Source: Oscillospiraceae bacterium (GTDB taxonomy: Bacteria; Bacillota; Clostridia; Oscillospirales; CAG-272). Taken from it: a stretch of 41,246 nucleotides of DNA. The translations under genes were made by a program, and so were the position numbers. Position 1 is the stretch's first letter. Every line of letters starts with the position of its first letter. The DNA is taken from NCBI GenBank assembly GCA_015064745.1, contig SVRR01000016.1, positions 1-41,246 on the forward strand, written 5' to 3'. Under the pieces are notes generated by a model. It did not search any database and was not told the DNA's origin. It saw only the letters and a program-made list of their open reading frames with translations. Below are positions 8,648-17,261 of the stretch, piece after piece.

Positions 8648-10312
8648 TTACATACCAACCTTTTTGACCTCGTAACAGCCCGTTACGGGGTCTTTTTCAT
8701 CATAGTCCGCAAAAGCGACACACCCTTCGGTATAGAGAATGGCGTACGCGCGGCGAACACCGTTTTTCACGGGATACCGTTCGTTCAAGGTGCGCTTGAC
8801 GCGCGCAAGCGCACTGTCCTCGCGGCGGAGGGCTTTGGGCGTGTAGCAGGATGGGTTCACAGCGATAAAATCAAGCAAAAGCAGGTCACGTGCGCGCTCC
8901 CCCGAGAGATATTTTCCGAAAAAGGAGAGAAGGAGAGCGATCTCATCATCCAGCGTATAAGGCTTCACAAGGGTAGCGAGGGCTTTTCCCGCGTCGCGAA
9001 GCAGAAGGTAGGGTGACGCGCCGCTCATCAAGGTCTCCGTGAGCGTTTTCTTATATTTTCCGCTGTTATAAAGGCGTTCACAGCCCTCTTCACAAAGCGC
9101 GATATCGGCGAGATCCGTCTCCGACAGCCAAGGCGTAGACGTGACGGTATAGGGGGGTACGCTTTCGTAGGTGCAAGGAAACCTTTCGGCTTCTTCTTGC
9201 ATGGGCGCACCGTAAAGAAGCTTCAAAAAGCCAAGCTGAAGCATATGCGCGCCGAGAGAGAAGGCGCGGTCGAAGCCTGCGCGGAAGGTGGCAAGATCCT
9301 CCTTGGGGAGCCCCGCGATGAGGTCGGTATGGACGTGGATATTTCCGCTTTCCGCAAGGCGGCGGACGGCGTGCAAGAGGTGCTCCGACACAGGCTTGCG
9401 TGAGATGGCGGTGAGAGTGGGCGCGTGTAGTGATTGGAGCCCGATTTCCACCTGAAAAAGCCCGCGCGGCGCATTTTCAAGCAGGGAAAGACCTTCTTCG
9501 TCAAGCAGCTCCCCTGCTATTTCAAAATGGAAGCACACGCCTGACGGAATTTCACCCGACGCGCGTTTTTCAATGATAAAACGCCATATCTCTTTCGCAC
9601 GTGCGCGATCGGCGTTAAAGGTGCGGTCCACGAATTTCACCGTCTCGGTTTGCGCGTTTGCCAAGGAAAGAATGTCCCTTTTCACGCGGTCGAGGTCGAA
9701 AAAACGCACGCTGCCGCATCTGCCCGAAAGACAAAAGGCACAGGAAAAGGGGCATCCGCGAGAGCTTTCCATATAAGCAATTCTGCCGTGAAGTGCTTTA
9801 TCGTAACCGAAATCAATGGGGGAGGGGGGTGTACCCTCCGCAATAAAGGGGGTAGGGACGAAAACGCCGTCCCCTATGCGATAGGCACAGCCTGCGACGC
9901 CTATTGCGTTTCCTTTTTCTTCCAAGGCGTCAAGCAGACGCGCGAAGGGCTCCTCTCCCTCTCCCGACAAGATATAATCGCATTCGGGCATCTCGCGAAA
10001 GGTCTTTTCGACGGCATACGACACCTCAGGACCGCCAAGCAGTATTTTGGCACGCGGCAGAAGCGTGCGCACGCGCGGAAGCAGTCGCTTGACGGAGGAG
10101 ACGTTCCAAATATAGGTACAAAAGGCAACGAGGTCGGGGGAAACGGAGAGGGCGCGGTCAAGCGCCGCCTCCTCGTCCTTCCCTGCCACGCCGTCGGTCA
10201 CGCAAATTTCATGCGGATGCGTTGCAAAGGCAAGAGCCCCCGCACCCAAGGCATAGGGTGCAGGGGCGAGGTGTACGTATTTCGCATTTAAGGAAATGAC
10301 GGAGACCTTCAT
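8648..10312 (-). CDS. B12-binding radical SAM protein (DUF4080 type)
   Basis: The product is 554 residues. Residues about 1-140 form a Rossmann-like cobalamin-binding domain (VSVISLNAKYVHLAPAPYALG, then LVAFCTYIW and ILLGGPEVSY). The radical SAM core follows, with the iron-sulfur motif CPFSCAFCLSG near residue 190 and a later EIGLQSLH strand. The C-terminal 170 residues match DUF4080. Members of this family presumably methylate or otherwise modify unactivated carbons, but substrates are unknown. The start has AAAGGA 7 nt upstream and lies 19 bp after the SufB/D-like gene, so it belongs to the sufC operon. Its need for a 4Fe-4S cluster makes the link with iron-sulfur assembly plausible but unproven. 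The operon end has no clear terminator. Confidence 0.85.
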   Translation of the reverse strand: MKVSVISLNAKYVHLAPAPYALGAGALAFATHPHEICVTDGVAGKDEEAALDRALSVSPDLVAFCTYIWNVSSVKRLLPRVRTLLPRAKILLGGPEVSYAVEKTFREMPECDYILSGEGEEPFARLLDALEEKGNAIGVAGCAYRIGDGVFVPTPFIAEGTPPSPIDFGYDKALHGRIAYMESSRGCPFSCAFCLSGRCGSVRFFDLDRVKRDILSLANAQTETVKFVDRTFNADRARAKEIWRFIIEKRASGEIPSGVCFHFEIAGELLDEEGLSLLENAPRGLFQVEIGLQSLHAPTLTAISRKPVSEHLLHAVRRLAESGNIHVHTDLIAGLPKEDLATFRAGFDRAFSLGAHMLQLGFLKLLYGAPMQEEAERFPCTYESVPPYTVTSTPWLSETDLADIALCEEGCERLYNSGKYKKTLTETLMSGASPYLLLRDAGKALATLVKPYTLDDEIALLLSFFGKYLSGERARDLLLLDFIAVNPSCYTPKALRREDSALARVKRTLNERYPVKNGVRRAYAILYTEGCVAFADYDEKDPVTGCYEVKKVGM

Positions 10313-10331
10313 GCGTTCATCCTTTCGGAAA

Positions 10332-11249
10332 TCACTTTAAAAAGCCGTTTACGATCTGCTCCTCGGCTTCCTTTTCGGAAAGTCCGAGCGACATCAGCTT
10401 CATGAGCTGCTCACCCGCGATCTTACCGATCGCCGCCTCGTGGATCAGAGAGGCGTCGGGCACGTTTGCGGTGATCTCGGGCACAGCGCTGACGGATGCC
10501 TCGTCCATGATGATGGCGTCGCACTCGGTGTGTCCGTTACACGGCGCGTTACCGTTCACCCGCGAGACGAAGAGCTGATGAGACTTGTCCTTGGCGACCG
10601 AACGAGAGATGACGTGCGCGGAGCAGTTTTCGCCGTTCATATTGACCTCAAACTCGGTTCTCGCCGTTTGGCTTCCGTGTGTCATAAGGTTTTCCTTGAC
10701 GGTGAGCGTCGCGTCCTTGGCAAGGGTGGCGCGGGTGATGCGGTCGGTAGAATCCACGCCTTTAATTTGAACGGTCTCCATTTCCATGCAACCGCCCTCG
10801 TCGATCTCGATAACGGTGGTGGGGTTCATGACGTTTTTACCGTTGCCGTCTCCCTGCCCGTAATGCTTTTCGACGTAGCGAAGGCGCGCGCCCTTGGCAA
10901 TATGAAAGGTGTGGATACCGTCGTGACGGGATTCCTTATCACCGCCGTTATGAATACCACAGCCCGCGACGATGAGGACATCTGCCCCTTCGCCGATATA
11001 GAAGTCGTTATAGACGGTCTCGGTGAGACCAGATTCACTGAGGAGCACGGGCATATGCACGCTCTCGTTTTTCGTGCCGGGGCGAATGATAATGTCAATA
11101 CCGTCGGCATCCGCCTTGGGGCGGATCTCAATATTTTCCGAGGAGGCGCGTCCCGCGCTCTTACCGTTGGCGCGGATATTGTAGGCGCCGCTTGGTGTCT
11201 CGTGCAGATCGGCGACCTGTGCGAGAAGCGTTTTTTGTATTGCGTCCAT
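10332..11249 (-). CDS. SufB/SufD-family Fe-S scaffold protein (minimal SmsB type)
   Basis: The product is 305 residues, shorter than classical SufB (about 470) and close to the minimal SUF-like SmsB proteins of anaerobes and archaea. The right-handed beta-helix core is seen in repeated strands (DVLIVAGCGIHNGG, GIHTFHIAKGARLRYVEKHYG). The C-terminal signature is well kept: a GHTECDAIIMD segment, PEITANVPDASLIHEAAIGKI and the helix EQLMKLMSLGLSEKEAE. It would form a complex with the SufC ATPase encoded just upstream (12-bp gap, AAGGAGG before the ATG) and serve as scaffold for cluster assembly. No cysteine desulfurase or SufU is encoded nearby, so the sulfur donor must be elsewhere or be sulfide. 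Confidence 0.88.
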   Translation of the reverse strand: MDAIQKTLLAQVADLHETPSGAYNIRANGKSAGRASSENIEIRPKADADGIDIIIRPGTKNESVHMPVLLSESGLTETVYNDFYIGEGADVLIVAGCGIHNGGDKESRHDGIHTFHIAKGARLRYVEKHYGQGDGNGKNVMNPTTVIEIDEGGCMEMETVQIKGVDSTDRITRATLAKDATLTVKENLMTHGSQTARTEFEVNMNGENCSAHVISRSVAKDKSHQLFVSRVNGNAPCNGHTECDAIIMDEASVSAVPEITANVPDASLIHEAAIGKIAGEQLMKLMSLGLSEKEAEEQIVNGFLK

Positions 11250-11261
11250 CTCCGTTCCTCC

Positions 11262-11990
11262 TTACGAAATTTTGTCAAGCAGGGTACGGCAGGTGCCGCC
11301 TGCCGCGCCGAGAAGCTCGGGCAGGATCTCGTCGCGCGTGCCGATTTTTTCCAGCTGTCCGCCCGCGATGACGACGATCTTGTCCGCAATGTTGAGGATG
11401 CGCTCTTGGTGCGAGATGATAAGGATCGTTCCCTTTTGCTTTTCGTGCATTTTCTCAAAAACGTTGATAAGATTGCCAAAGCTCCAAAGGTCGATGCCCG
11501 CCTCCGGCTCGTCAAACACGGTAAACTTCGTGCCGCGCGCAAGAACGGTGGCGATCTCAATACGCTTTAATTCACCGCCCGAAAGGCTTGCGTTGACCTC
11601 ACGGTTAATGTAGTCGCGCGCGCAAAGCCCCACTTCGGAAAGATAAGCACACGCTTCGGCGACCGACAGATTTTTGCCGGCGGCAAGGTTGATGAGGTCA
11701 CGCACCGTGATGCCCTTAAAGCGCACGGGCTGCTGAAAGGCGTAGCTGACGCCCGCACGGGCACGCTCGGTGACCGACATATCGGTGATATCAAGCCCAT
11801 CAAGCAAAATCTTGCCCGACGTGGGGGTATAGATGCCCGCAATCAGCTTGGCTAATGTGGATTTACCGCCGCCGTTGGGCCCCGTTAGTGCAACAAAGCC
11901 GTCTTCGACGGTCAGGCTCACGTTTTTCACGATCTCCTTTGTGCCTTCTTCACCCGAAACAGCAAAGGACACGTCTATGAGTTCTAACAT
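11262..11990 (-). CDS. sufC: SufC-type ABC ATPase for Fe-S cluster assembly
   Basis: The product is 242 residues from MLELIDVSFA; the ATG at 11990 has GGAGGAGGAAGAT directly upstream, so the longer frame to 12023 is rejected. Walker A is GPNGGGKST (residues 37-45), the Q-loop is FQQPVRFKG (about 85), the signature is LSGGELKRIEIA (136-147) and Walker B is FTVFDEPEAGIDLWS with the SufC-typical EAGID. SufC hydrolyses ATP to reshape its SufB/SufD partner during cluster assembly; it is cytosolic and not a transporter. It is the first gene of the operon sufC - sufB/D-like - radical SAM, with its own promoter at 12049-12077. Confidence 0.92.
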   Translation of the reverse strand: MLELIDVSFAVSGEEGTKEIVKNVSLTVEDGFVALTGPNGGGKSTLAKLIAGIYTPTSGKILLDGLDITDMSVTERARAGVSYAFQQPVRFKGITVRDLINLAAGKNLSVAEACAYLSEVGLCARDYINREVNASLSGGELKRIEIATVLARGTKFTVFDEPEAGIDLWSFGNLINVFEKMHEKQKGTILIISHQERILNIADKIVVIAGGQLEKIGTRDEILPELLGAAGGTCRTLLDKIS

Positions 11991-12048
11991 ATCTTCCTCC
12001 TCCGCGAAAAATCCGCAGACCATTTTTACAAATCGTTTTATCTAAGAC

Positions 12049-12077
12049 AGTATAACACATTTTTCGGGGCTTTACAA
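12049..12077 (-). promoter_or_regulatory. Promoter of the sufC operon
   Basis: Minus-strand TTGTAA (12077-12072), a 17-bp spacer and TATACT (12054-12049) preceded by TGT. The -35 side is embedded in tttacaagagcttttg (plus strand 12071-12086), identical to the prfB promoter region. Confidence 0.8.
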
Positions 12078-12105
12078 GAGCTTTTGCAAAAATTCGAAAA
12101 AAGAA

Positions 12106-12130
12106 AGCGGGAGCGCACGGCGCTCCCGCT
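12106..12130 (-). terminator. Terminator of the Rnf operon
   Basis: AGCGGGAGCGC, loop ACG, GCGCTCCCGCT: an 11-bp perfect stem. The plus-strand A run before it gives a T tract on the minus strand (TTTCTTTTTTCG). It begins at the stop codon of the small ORF after rnfB and isolates the Rnf operon from the sufC promoter. Confidence 0.85.
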
Positions 12131-12374
12131 AAAAATATTTTATTTGGAAATACGATGTTTCGGCGTCGTAGATCTCTACGCCCTCTTCAGACGCGCGGTA
12201 GTAGTAATCCTCACTCCAAGTCTCAAAAGGGGGGATACCGTTAGCAAGCGGCGACTTTTCAAAAAGCTTGGTGAGAGAAGAGTCCTTCGCTTTGTAATAA
12301 ACATCGTCAAAGAGCACAAAGTCGGCGTTTTCGATGACGTCCACCTCGCCCTCCGCCGTGGCAAGCAAAGTCAA
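12129..12374 (-). CDS. Doubtful small ORF downstream of rnfB
   Basis: An open frame of about 80 codons fills the space between the rnfB stop (12379) and the operon terminator, and its stop codon touches the hairpin. I set the start at TTG 12374, 5 nt after the rnfB stop, but no Shine-Dalgarno sequence is visible; the frame remains open into rnfB as far as 12464. The translated part is acidic and aromatic (EGEVDVIENADFVLFDDVYY, then WSEDYYYRASEEGVEIYDAE) and matches no family I recognise. It could be a real small protein, translated by coupling to rnfB, or the remnant of a longer gene. Confidence 0.35.
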   Translation of the reverse strand: MTLLATAEGEVDVIENADFVLFDDVYYKAKDSSLTKLFEKSPLANGIPPFETWSEDYYYRASEEGVEIYDAETSYFQIKYF

Positions 12375-12378
12375 GAGA

Positions 12379-13167
12379 TCAGTTGAGGTATATGACGCCG
12401 AGACGGCAAGCGGTAACGCACGCACCGCATCCCGTGCATTTCGAACGGCTGACCCGCGCGACACCGTTTTCCATCACGACAGCCCCCGCGGGGCACGCCT
12501 TTTCGCAAAGGCGGCATCCAACACAGCCCGCCTTGCAAACAGCCTTGGTGGCAGGTCCTTTGTCGGGATTGCGGCAGAGGACGGTCGGCGTCGTGAGGGG
12601 CGTAACGGTGATCAGTCGTTTGGGACAAGCGTCCTTGCATTTGCCGCAGGCGACGCAAAGGCTTTCGTCCACCACGGCGACTCCTTCTCTGACGGTGATG
12701 GCGCCCACCTCGCACGCAGCCACGCAATCACCGAAGCCGGTACAGCCGAAGGCGCACCCCGACCCACCGTTATAAAGCACCGATGCGGCGCGGCAGGTTT
12801 GGACCCCCTCGTAATCGGCAAGACGCACGCGGCATTCTTCACTGCCTCGGCAACGCACACGCGCCGTCTTTTTGACCGTTTTTGCCGCCGTCGTACCGAG
12901 GATCGCGGCAATCTGCTCCGCCACGGCGTCACCGCCGACGGGGCAGAGATTATTTCTGACACCGGGACTTTCGGCAAGTGCCTTGGCGTACCCCGCACAG
13001 CCCGAAAAGCCGCAAGCGCCGCAGTTTGCGCCGGGAAGCTCCGAAAGAATGGCAACAGCCTTTTCGTTTTCCTTAACCGACATAAAGTGTGCGGCAAGAC
13101 CGAGACCTATGCCAAGCAGAAGACCGATACCGCCGAACAAAAGGACAGCATGAAGAATGAGGTTCAT
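12379..13167 (-). CDS. rnfB: Rnf complex subunit B (ferredoxin-interacting Fe-S protein)
   Basis: The product is 262 residues. An N-terminal membrane helix (residues 4-27) is followed by the 4Fe-4S domain with GANCGACGFSGC (Cys 49, 52, 57) and CPVGG (Cys 75). Further on come additional cysteine motifs: CAFGCTGFGDCVAAC, CVACGKCKDACP, CVGCRLCEKACP and CTGCGACVTAC, giving several more 4Fe-4S clusters. RnfB is the entry site for electrons from reduced ferredoxin and passes them to the membrane subunits. Its ATG overlaps the rnfA stop by 4 bp, and it is the last recognised rnf gene of the operon, as in other Clostridia. Confidence 0.95.
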   Translation of the reverse strand: MNLILHAVLLFGGIGLLLGIGLGLAAHFMSVKENEKAVAILSELPGANCGACGFSGCAGYAKALAESPGVRNNLCPVGGDAVAEQIAAILGTTAAKTVKKTARVRCRGSEECRVRLADYEGVQTCRAASVLYNGGSGCAFGCTGFGDCVAACEVGAITVREGVAVVDESLCVACGKCKDACPKRLITVTPLTTPTVLCRNPDKGPATKAVCKAGCVGCRLCEKACPAGAVVMENGVARVSRSKCTGCGACVTACRLGVIYLN

Positions 13168-13781
13168 ACGCCACCTCCCGCAAGTCCGTCCACGATACCG
13201 CCAAAGCCTAAAAAGGAAAGGGCGACGAGCGCGGCGGCGATGAGGGTAATGGGAAGCCCTTTTAGGGACTTCGGAACATCGGCGTCCTCAAGGCGCTCAC
13301 GAATACCGGCAAAGAGCACCATGGCGACGAGGTATCCCACACCCGTTCCAAGCGCGTTCACCATGGCGTGAAGGAAGGTGTAGGAGGCATCGGCAGCACT
13401 TTTTTCAAGAACGAGAAGCGTGATACCGAGCACAGCACAATTGGTGGTAATCAAGGGGAGATAGATACCAAGGGCGCGGTAAAGGGCGGGAATATACTTT
13501 TTCAAGACGATCTCTACCAGCTGAACGAGCGCCGCAATCACCAAAATGAAAACAATTGTTTGCAAATAGCCGAGTCCAAGCGGTATTAAAACCAAGGTAT
13601 AGAGGGGGAAGGTGACGGCGGTGGCGATCAGCATTACGGCGATGACCGCAACGCTCATGCCGACGGCAGTACCGATCTTTTTTGAAACGCCGAGGAAGGG
13701 ACAGATGCCGAGAAACTTGGAAAGAATATAGTTTTCGGTCAATATTGCGGCAAGAAAAACGGCGACGAGCGATTTAATCAC
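13164..13781 (-). CDS. rnfA: Rnf complex membrane subunit A
   Basis: The product is 205 residues if started at GTG 13781 (VIKSLVAVFLAAIL), which has GGAGG 9 nt upstream and overlaps the rnfE stop by 8 bp; the longer frame to 13817 would add twelve basic residues not seen in the family. Six hydrophobic segments are visible. The conserved family signatures are ENYILSKFLGICPFLGVSK near the N-terminus and LITTNCAVLGITLL about residue 110, whose cysteines match those binding a cluster within the membrane between RnfA and RnfE. The subunit is homologous to RnfE and to NqrE. Confidence 0.93.
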   Translation of the reverse strand: MIKSLVAVFLAAILTENYILSKFLGICPFLGVSKKIGTAVGMSVAVIAVMLIATAVTFPLYTLVLIPLGLGYLQTIVFILVIAALVQLVEIVLKKYIPALYRALGIYLPLITTNCAVLGITLLVLEKSAADASYTFLHAMVNALGTGVGYLVAMVLFAGIRERLEDADVPKSLKGLPITLIAAALVALSFLGFGGIVDGLAGGGV

Positions 13782-14460
13782 GGCAAGCGTCCTCCGTTTC
13801 CTTTTTGGTGCAGGCACTCTTCAAGGGACACGCCTCGCAGGAAAAATCGCGTCCGCGATAGCCGCCTTGCAGCTTATTCGCAAGGGCAATGAGAAGCCCA
13901 AAAACGAAAAATCCGCCCGCGGGAAGCACGAAAACGGTGATGGGCGTGTAGAAGCTCGGCATCACGGAAAAGCCGAAGAGCGTGCCCGCACCGAAAAGCT
14001 CTCGGATCATTCCCATAAGAAGCAAAGCGGCAGTAAAGCCGACACCCATACCGAGCGCGTCAAGCGCCGAAGGAAGCACGCGGTTTTTTGAAGCAAACAT
14101 CTCGGCTCTGCCGAGAATGATGCAATTGACGACGATCAAAGGGAGAAAAATACCGAGCGACTCGTCAATAGCGGGAGCAAACGCCTTAACGAGCATCTGC
14201 ACCACCGTTACGAAGGCGGCGATGAGGGTGATATAAACGGGGATACGCACCGTAGAGGGAATGACGCGGCGCAAAAGCGAGATCGCGACATTGGAGCATA
14301 AAAGCACCGCCGTTGCCGCAACACCCATACCGATGGCGTTGGATGCGGCAGTCGTCACCGCAAGAGCAGGACAGGTGCCAAGTACGAGGCAAAGCACGGG
14401 GTTTTCCTTCACAATTCCCTTGGTAAACTCTCCCATTAGGGTCTTTTTTGCCACGGTCAT
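13774..14460 (-). CDS. rnfE: Rnf complex membrane subunit E
   Basis: The product is 228 residues with six predicted membrane helices. Signatures are KENPVLCLVLGTCPALAVTT (residues 18-37) and PLIVVNCIILGRAEMFASK (about 106-124), the RnfE/NqrD pattern with paired half-channel cysteines. The C-terminal tail FSCEACPLKSACTKKE is rich in cysteines and is a common extension of clostridial RnfE. Start and stop both overlap neighbours by 4-8 bp, showing tight translational coupling with rnfG and rnfA. Confidence 0.93.
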   Translation of the reverse strand: MTVAKKTLMGEFTKGIVKENPVLCLVLGTCPALAVTTAASNAIGMGVAATAVLLCSNVAISLLRRVIPSTVRIPVYITLIAAFVTVVQMLVKAFAPAIDESLGIFLPLIVVNCIILGRAEMFASKNRVLPSALDALGMGVGFTAALLLMGMIRELFGAGTLFGFSVMPSFYTPITVFVLPAGGFFVFGLLIALANKLQGGYRGRDFSCEACPLKSACTKKETEDACRD

Positions 14461-14987
14461 TCTCCTTTCATGATTTTTTCAAGCGCGGAAAAGGCTTCCG
14501 CAACCGCCTTTTCGACAGCGAGCGAGGAATAGGTGGCGCTCGTTACGCCATCGAAGTCCTCACCCAGCACGGGCGGTCTTTCAAAACCGATCAGCTGATC
14601 GGTGAACGACAGCTTTGCCACGTTGTTGCCAAGCCCCGGCGTCTCGTCGGGTGCGCTGACGGAAACGGCAACAATCTTGCCTTCAAGATCAAAGCCGACG
14701 ACGCAATGCACGTCGCCGCCGTAGCCCTTTGCCGAGGCTTTGACGGCGTATCCAAGGACGTTACCGTCCTTATCTCTGCCGACGAAGCCCTCAATGCCGT
14801 CATGGGAAAATTCATGAAGCAGAGCACCCGCGGGAAGAACCTCGGCTGCCGAGGCGAAATATTTTTCCCGTTCTACCCTGGCAATCTTTTCGGCGGTCAA
14901 AAAGTTCGTAAGACCCAGCGCCGCCGCCGAAACGAGACAGATCGCGGCAAGGATCAAGGCAGGAAGAAAGGTCTTTTTAAAGGTCAT
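14457..14987 (-). CDS. rnfG: Rnf complex subunit G (covalent FMN protein)
   Basis: The product is 176 residues: one N-terminal membrane helix (residues 7-28) and an extracytoplasmic FMN-binding domain. The flavinylation motif is DGVTSATYSS near residue 149, where the threonine of the SAT element would be esterified to FMN by ApbE, whose gene is first in this operon. ETPGLGNNV shortly before it is typical of the family. Its ATG overlaps the rnfD stop by 4 bp. Confidence 0.94.
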   Translation of the reverse strand: MTFKKTFLPALILAAICLVSAAALGLTNFLTAEKIARVEREKYFASAAEVLPAGALLHEFSHDGIEGFVGRDKDGNVLGYAVKASAKGYGGDVHCVVGFDLEGKIVAVSVSAPDETPGLGNNVAKLSFTDQLIGFERPPVLGEDFDGVTSATYSSLAVEKAVAEAFSALEKIMKGE

Positions 14988-15910
14988 TTCTTCTTCCTCC
15001 TTTTCCTTTTCACCGTACCGTAGGGGCGGGGGCGGAATGCGCGGTCAATGAGAGGGGTCACGATGTTCATCAGAACGACAGCGTAGGAAACGCCCTCCGG
15101 AAGATTCGCGTAAAGACGGATAAGGACGGTGATCAGTCCGCATCCCAAGGCATAAAGCGCCTGTCCCTTCAAGGTGATGGGGGTGGTAACGTAATCGGTT
15201 GCCATGAAGACAGCGGCGAAAAGAAGACCGCCCGAGAGCAGCTGAAACCCAACATTTTCTCCTACGAGAAGGCTGAAAAGTGCCACCGTTCCCACCATCA
15301 CGAGGGGGATAACGGGGGTGATGACACGGCGAACAAGAAGATACACAAGCCCCAAAAGGATGGCGATCTTACAGCCCTCGCCCATCGCACCGCCGACTCT
15401 ACCCAAGAAAAGGTCAAGGAGTGAGGCGACCTCCCCGCCCGAAAGGGGGGTAGCGCCCGTTACGCCGTCGGGAAGCGCAAGGTTCGGCGCGTTCCCTACG
15501 GTCGCCGCGGGAAAGGAGACGAGCATCACGATACGCGCGGTGAGCGCGGGATTGACGAAATTACAGCCAAGTCCGCCAAACATTTGTTTAACGACAACGA
15601 TAGCGGTTACACAGCCGACAATCGTGTAATGCAAAGGAATATCCGCAGGGAGAGTGAGCGCAAGGAGCACGCCCGTAACCGCGGCAGAGCCGTCAAAGAC
15701 GGTGTTTTTTCGCTTCATTACGAGACACGAGAGCGCTTCCAGTCCAATACATAAGGCAGTACAAAAAACGACAACAAGAAAGGCGCGCAAGCCAAAAAAG
15801 TAGGATGCCGCAAGCACCGAAGGTGCGAGGGAAATGAGCACATCCCCCATAATACGGGAGGTCGAGGTCGCGGCATGCAAGTGCGGTGACGAGGAAACGG
15901 TGAGCCTCAT
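14984..15910 (-). CDS. rnfD: Rnf complex membrane subunit D (covalent FMN)
   Basis: The product is 308 residues from MRLTVSSSPH; the start at 15910 has AAAGGA upstream, 4 bp after the rnfC stop, so the frame extension to 16120 inside rnfC is rejected. Eight to ten hydrophobic segments are present. Family signatures are SSSPHLHAATSTSRIMGDVL at the N-terminus, KQMFGGLGCNFVNPALTAR and the flavinylation site PDGVTGATPLS, whose threonine should carry FMN. RnfD is homologous to NqrB and is a candidate for the ion-conducting subunit. The basic tail KRKRRKKK is unusual but lies at the very end. Confidence 0.94.
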   Translation of the reverse strand: MRLTVSSSPHLHAATSTSRIMGDVLISLAPSVLAASYFFGLRAFLVVVFCTALCIGLEALSCLVMKRKNTVFDGSAAVTGVLLALTLPADIPLHYTIVGCVTAIVVVKQMFGGLGCNFVNPALTARIVMLVSFPAATVGNAPNLALPDGVTGATPLSGGEVASLLDLFLGRVGGAMGEGCKIAILLGLVYLLVRRVITPVIPLVMVGTVALFSLLVGENVGFQLLSGGLLFAAVFMATDYVTTPITLKGQALYALGCGLITVLIRLYANLPEGVSYAVVLMNIVTPLIDRAFRPRPYGTVKRKRRKKK

Positions 15911-15914
15911 ATCT

Positions 15915-17258
15915 TTATCCTTTCTTCCTGCTTTTTTCTCGTAAGATCCCTTTACCGACACGCATGCTCTGCACAAGAGGACGGTGGGCGGGGCAAACAG
16001 CGGCACACGTACCGCACTCCATGCAAGAGAGCAAGTCGTTTGAAGCAAGCGCATCGGCATCCTCGCGCTCCGTGGCCTTGGCAAGCGTGACGGGGGCAAG
16101 CCCCATCGGACAATGCCCAACGCACCTTCCGCAACGAATACAGGGGGATGGCGGCGGAAGCGCGCATCCCTTTTCGGTAAAGGCTAAAATGCCGTTGTTG
16201 TTCTTGACGATCGGAACGCCCGTCGTTGCTAACGCGATTCCCATCATAGGACCGCCCATCAAAACCTTTTTCGGTTCTTCCTTCAGCCCCACAAAGGCAA
16301 GAAGCTCGGAGATGGGCGTACCGATGGGAACGATAACGTTACAGGGCGATGCCACCGCATCACCGTCCACCGTTACACGCTTGGAAACGAGCGGCATACC
16401 CGTTTTTAAGTACACGGCAAGCTTGGCAACACCCGTGACGTTCATCACGATACAGCCCGCATCGGCAGGAAGTCCGCCACAGGGCACTTCTCTGCCGGTT
16501 GCCGCCTTGATCAGTATTTTTTCCGCGCCCTGCGGATAGGACGCCTTTAAGGGCAGCACGCGCACACGGTCGCCGATATCCGCCGACGAGTCGGCGATCT
16601 TGCGGAGCGTCTCGATCGCGTCGGGCTTATTGCTCTCAACGCAGATCAAAACGCGCGGAATATCAAGATACCGCAAAATGGCATAGACACCGCTCATGAC
16701 ATCCCAGCCATCTTCCAGCACCGTGCGGTGGTCGCCCGTCAGATAAGACTCGCACTCCGCCACGTTAACGAGAAGGGTGTCGACCGTTTTTCCCTCAGGA
16801 ACGTTAAGCTTGATATGGGTGGGAAATCCCGCGCCACCGAGTCCCACAAGTCCCGATTCGCGAACGGCACGCAAAAAGGATCCTCGATCGGTGACGGCGG
16901 GGGGCGTAAGGTCAGCCGTCTCCATTTTACCGTCCGTTGTGATCTCGACGACCGTCGAAACTGCTCCTCCACCGAGCGTCATCGGATAAATACCCGAAAC
17001 GTTACCGCTGACAGAGGCATGGATGGGCGCCGACACGGGGGCATCGCTGTCCCCGATCTTATCCCCCACACGCACAGCGTCCCCGACAGCAACGCAAGGG
17101 ATGCAAGGCGCGCCGATATGCATCTGCATGGGAATATAGACCTTTTCGGGAACGGGGAGCGAAACGCTCTCCGCCGCCGCTGTATTTTTATGATGCGCCA
17201 AAGGAAGCCCGCCACGCGTTTTGCGCGGTTTTCCGGTTTCGAAGGGATTCTTCATCAT
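15915..17258 (-). CDS. rnfC: Rnf complex subunit C (NADH-binding)
   Basis: The product is 447 residues. The N-terminal barrel-sandwich region (VGDAVRVGDKIGDSDAPVSAPIHASVSG) precedes the flavin/NAD-binding domain with GLGGAGFPTHIKL (about residues 139-151) and AECESYLTGDHR. The C-terminal part has two 4Fe-4S motifs, CIRCGRCVGHCP and CMECGTCAAVCP. RnfC is the cytoplasmic subunit that exchanges electrons with NAD(H). The frame starts with two methionine codons; GAAAGGA lies about 15 nt upstream, so either could be used. It follows the Gx transporter gene by 3 bp. Confidence 0.94.
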   Translation of the reverse strand: MMKNPFETGKPRKTRGGLPLAHHKNTAAAESVSLPVPEKVYIPMQMHIGAPCIPCVAVGDAVRVGDKIGDSDAPVSAPIHASVSGNVSGIYPMTLGGGAVSTVVEITTDGKMETADLTPPAVTDRGSFLRAVRESGLVGLGGAGFPTHIKLNVPEGKTVDTLLVNVAECESYLTGDHRTVLEDGWDVMSGVYAILRYLDIPRVLICVESNKPDAIETLRKIADSSADIGDRVRVLPLKASYPQGAEKILIKAATGREVPCGGLPADAGCIVMNVTGVAKLAVYLKTGMPLVSKRVTVDGDAVASPCNVIVPIGTPISELLAFVGLKEEPKKVLMGGPMMGIALATTGVPIVKNNNGILAFTEKGCALPPPSPCIRCGRCVGHCPMGLAPVTLAKATEREDADALASNDLLSCMECGTCAAVCPAHRPLVQSMRVGKGILREKSRKKG

Positions 17259-17261
17259 CGA

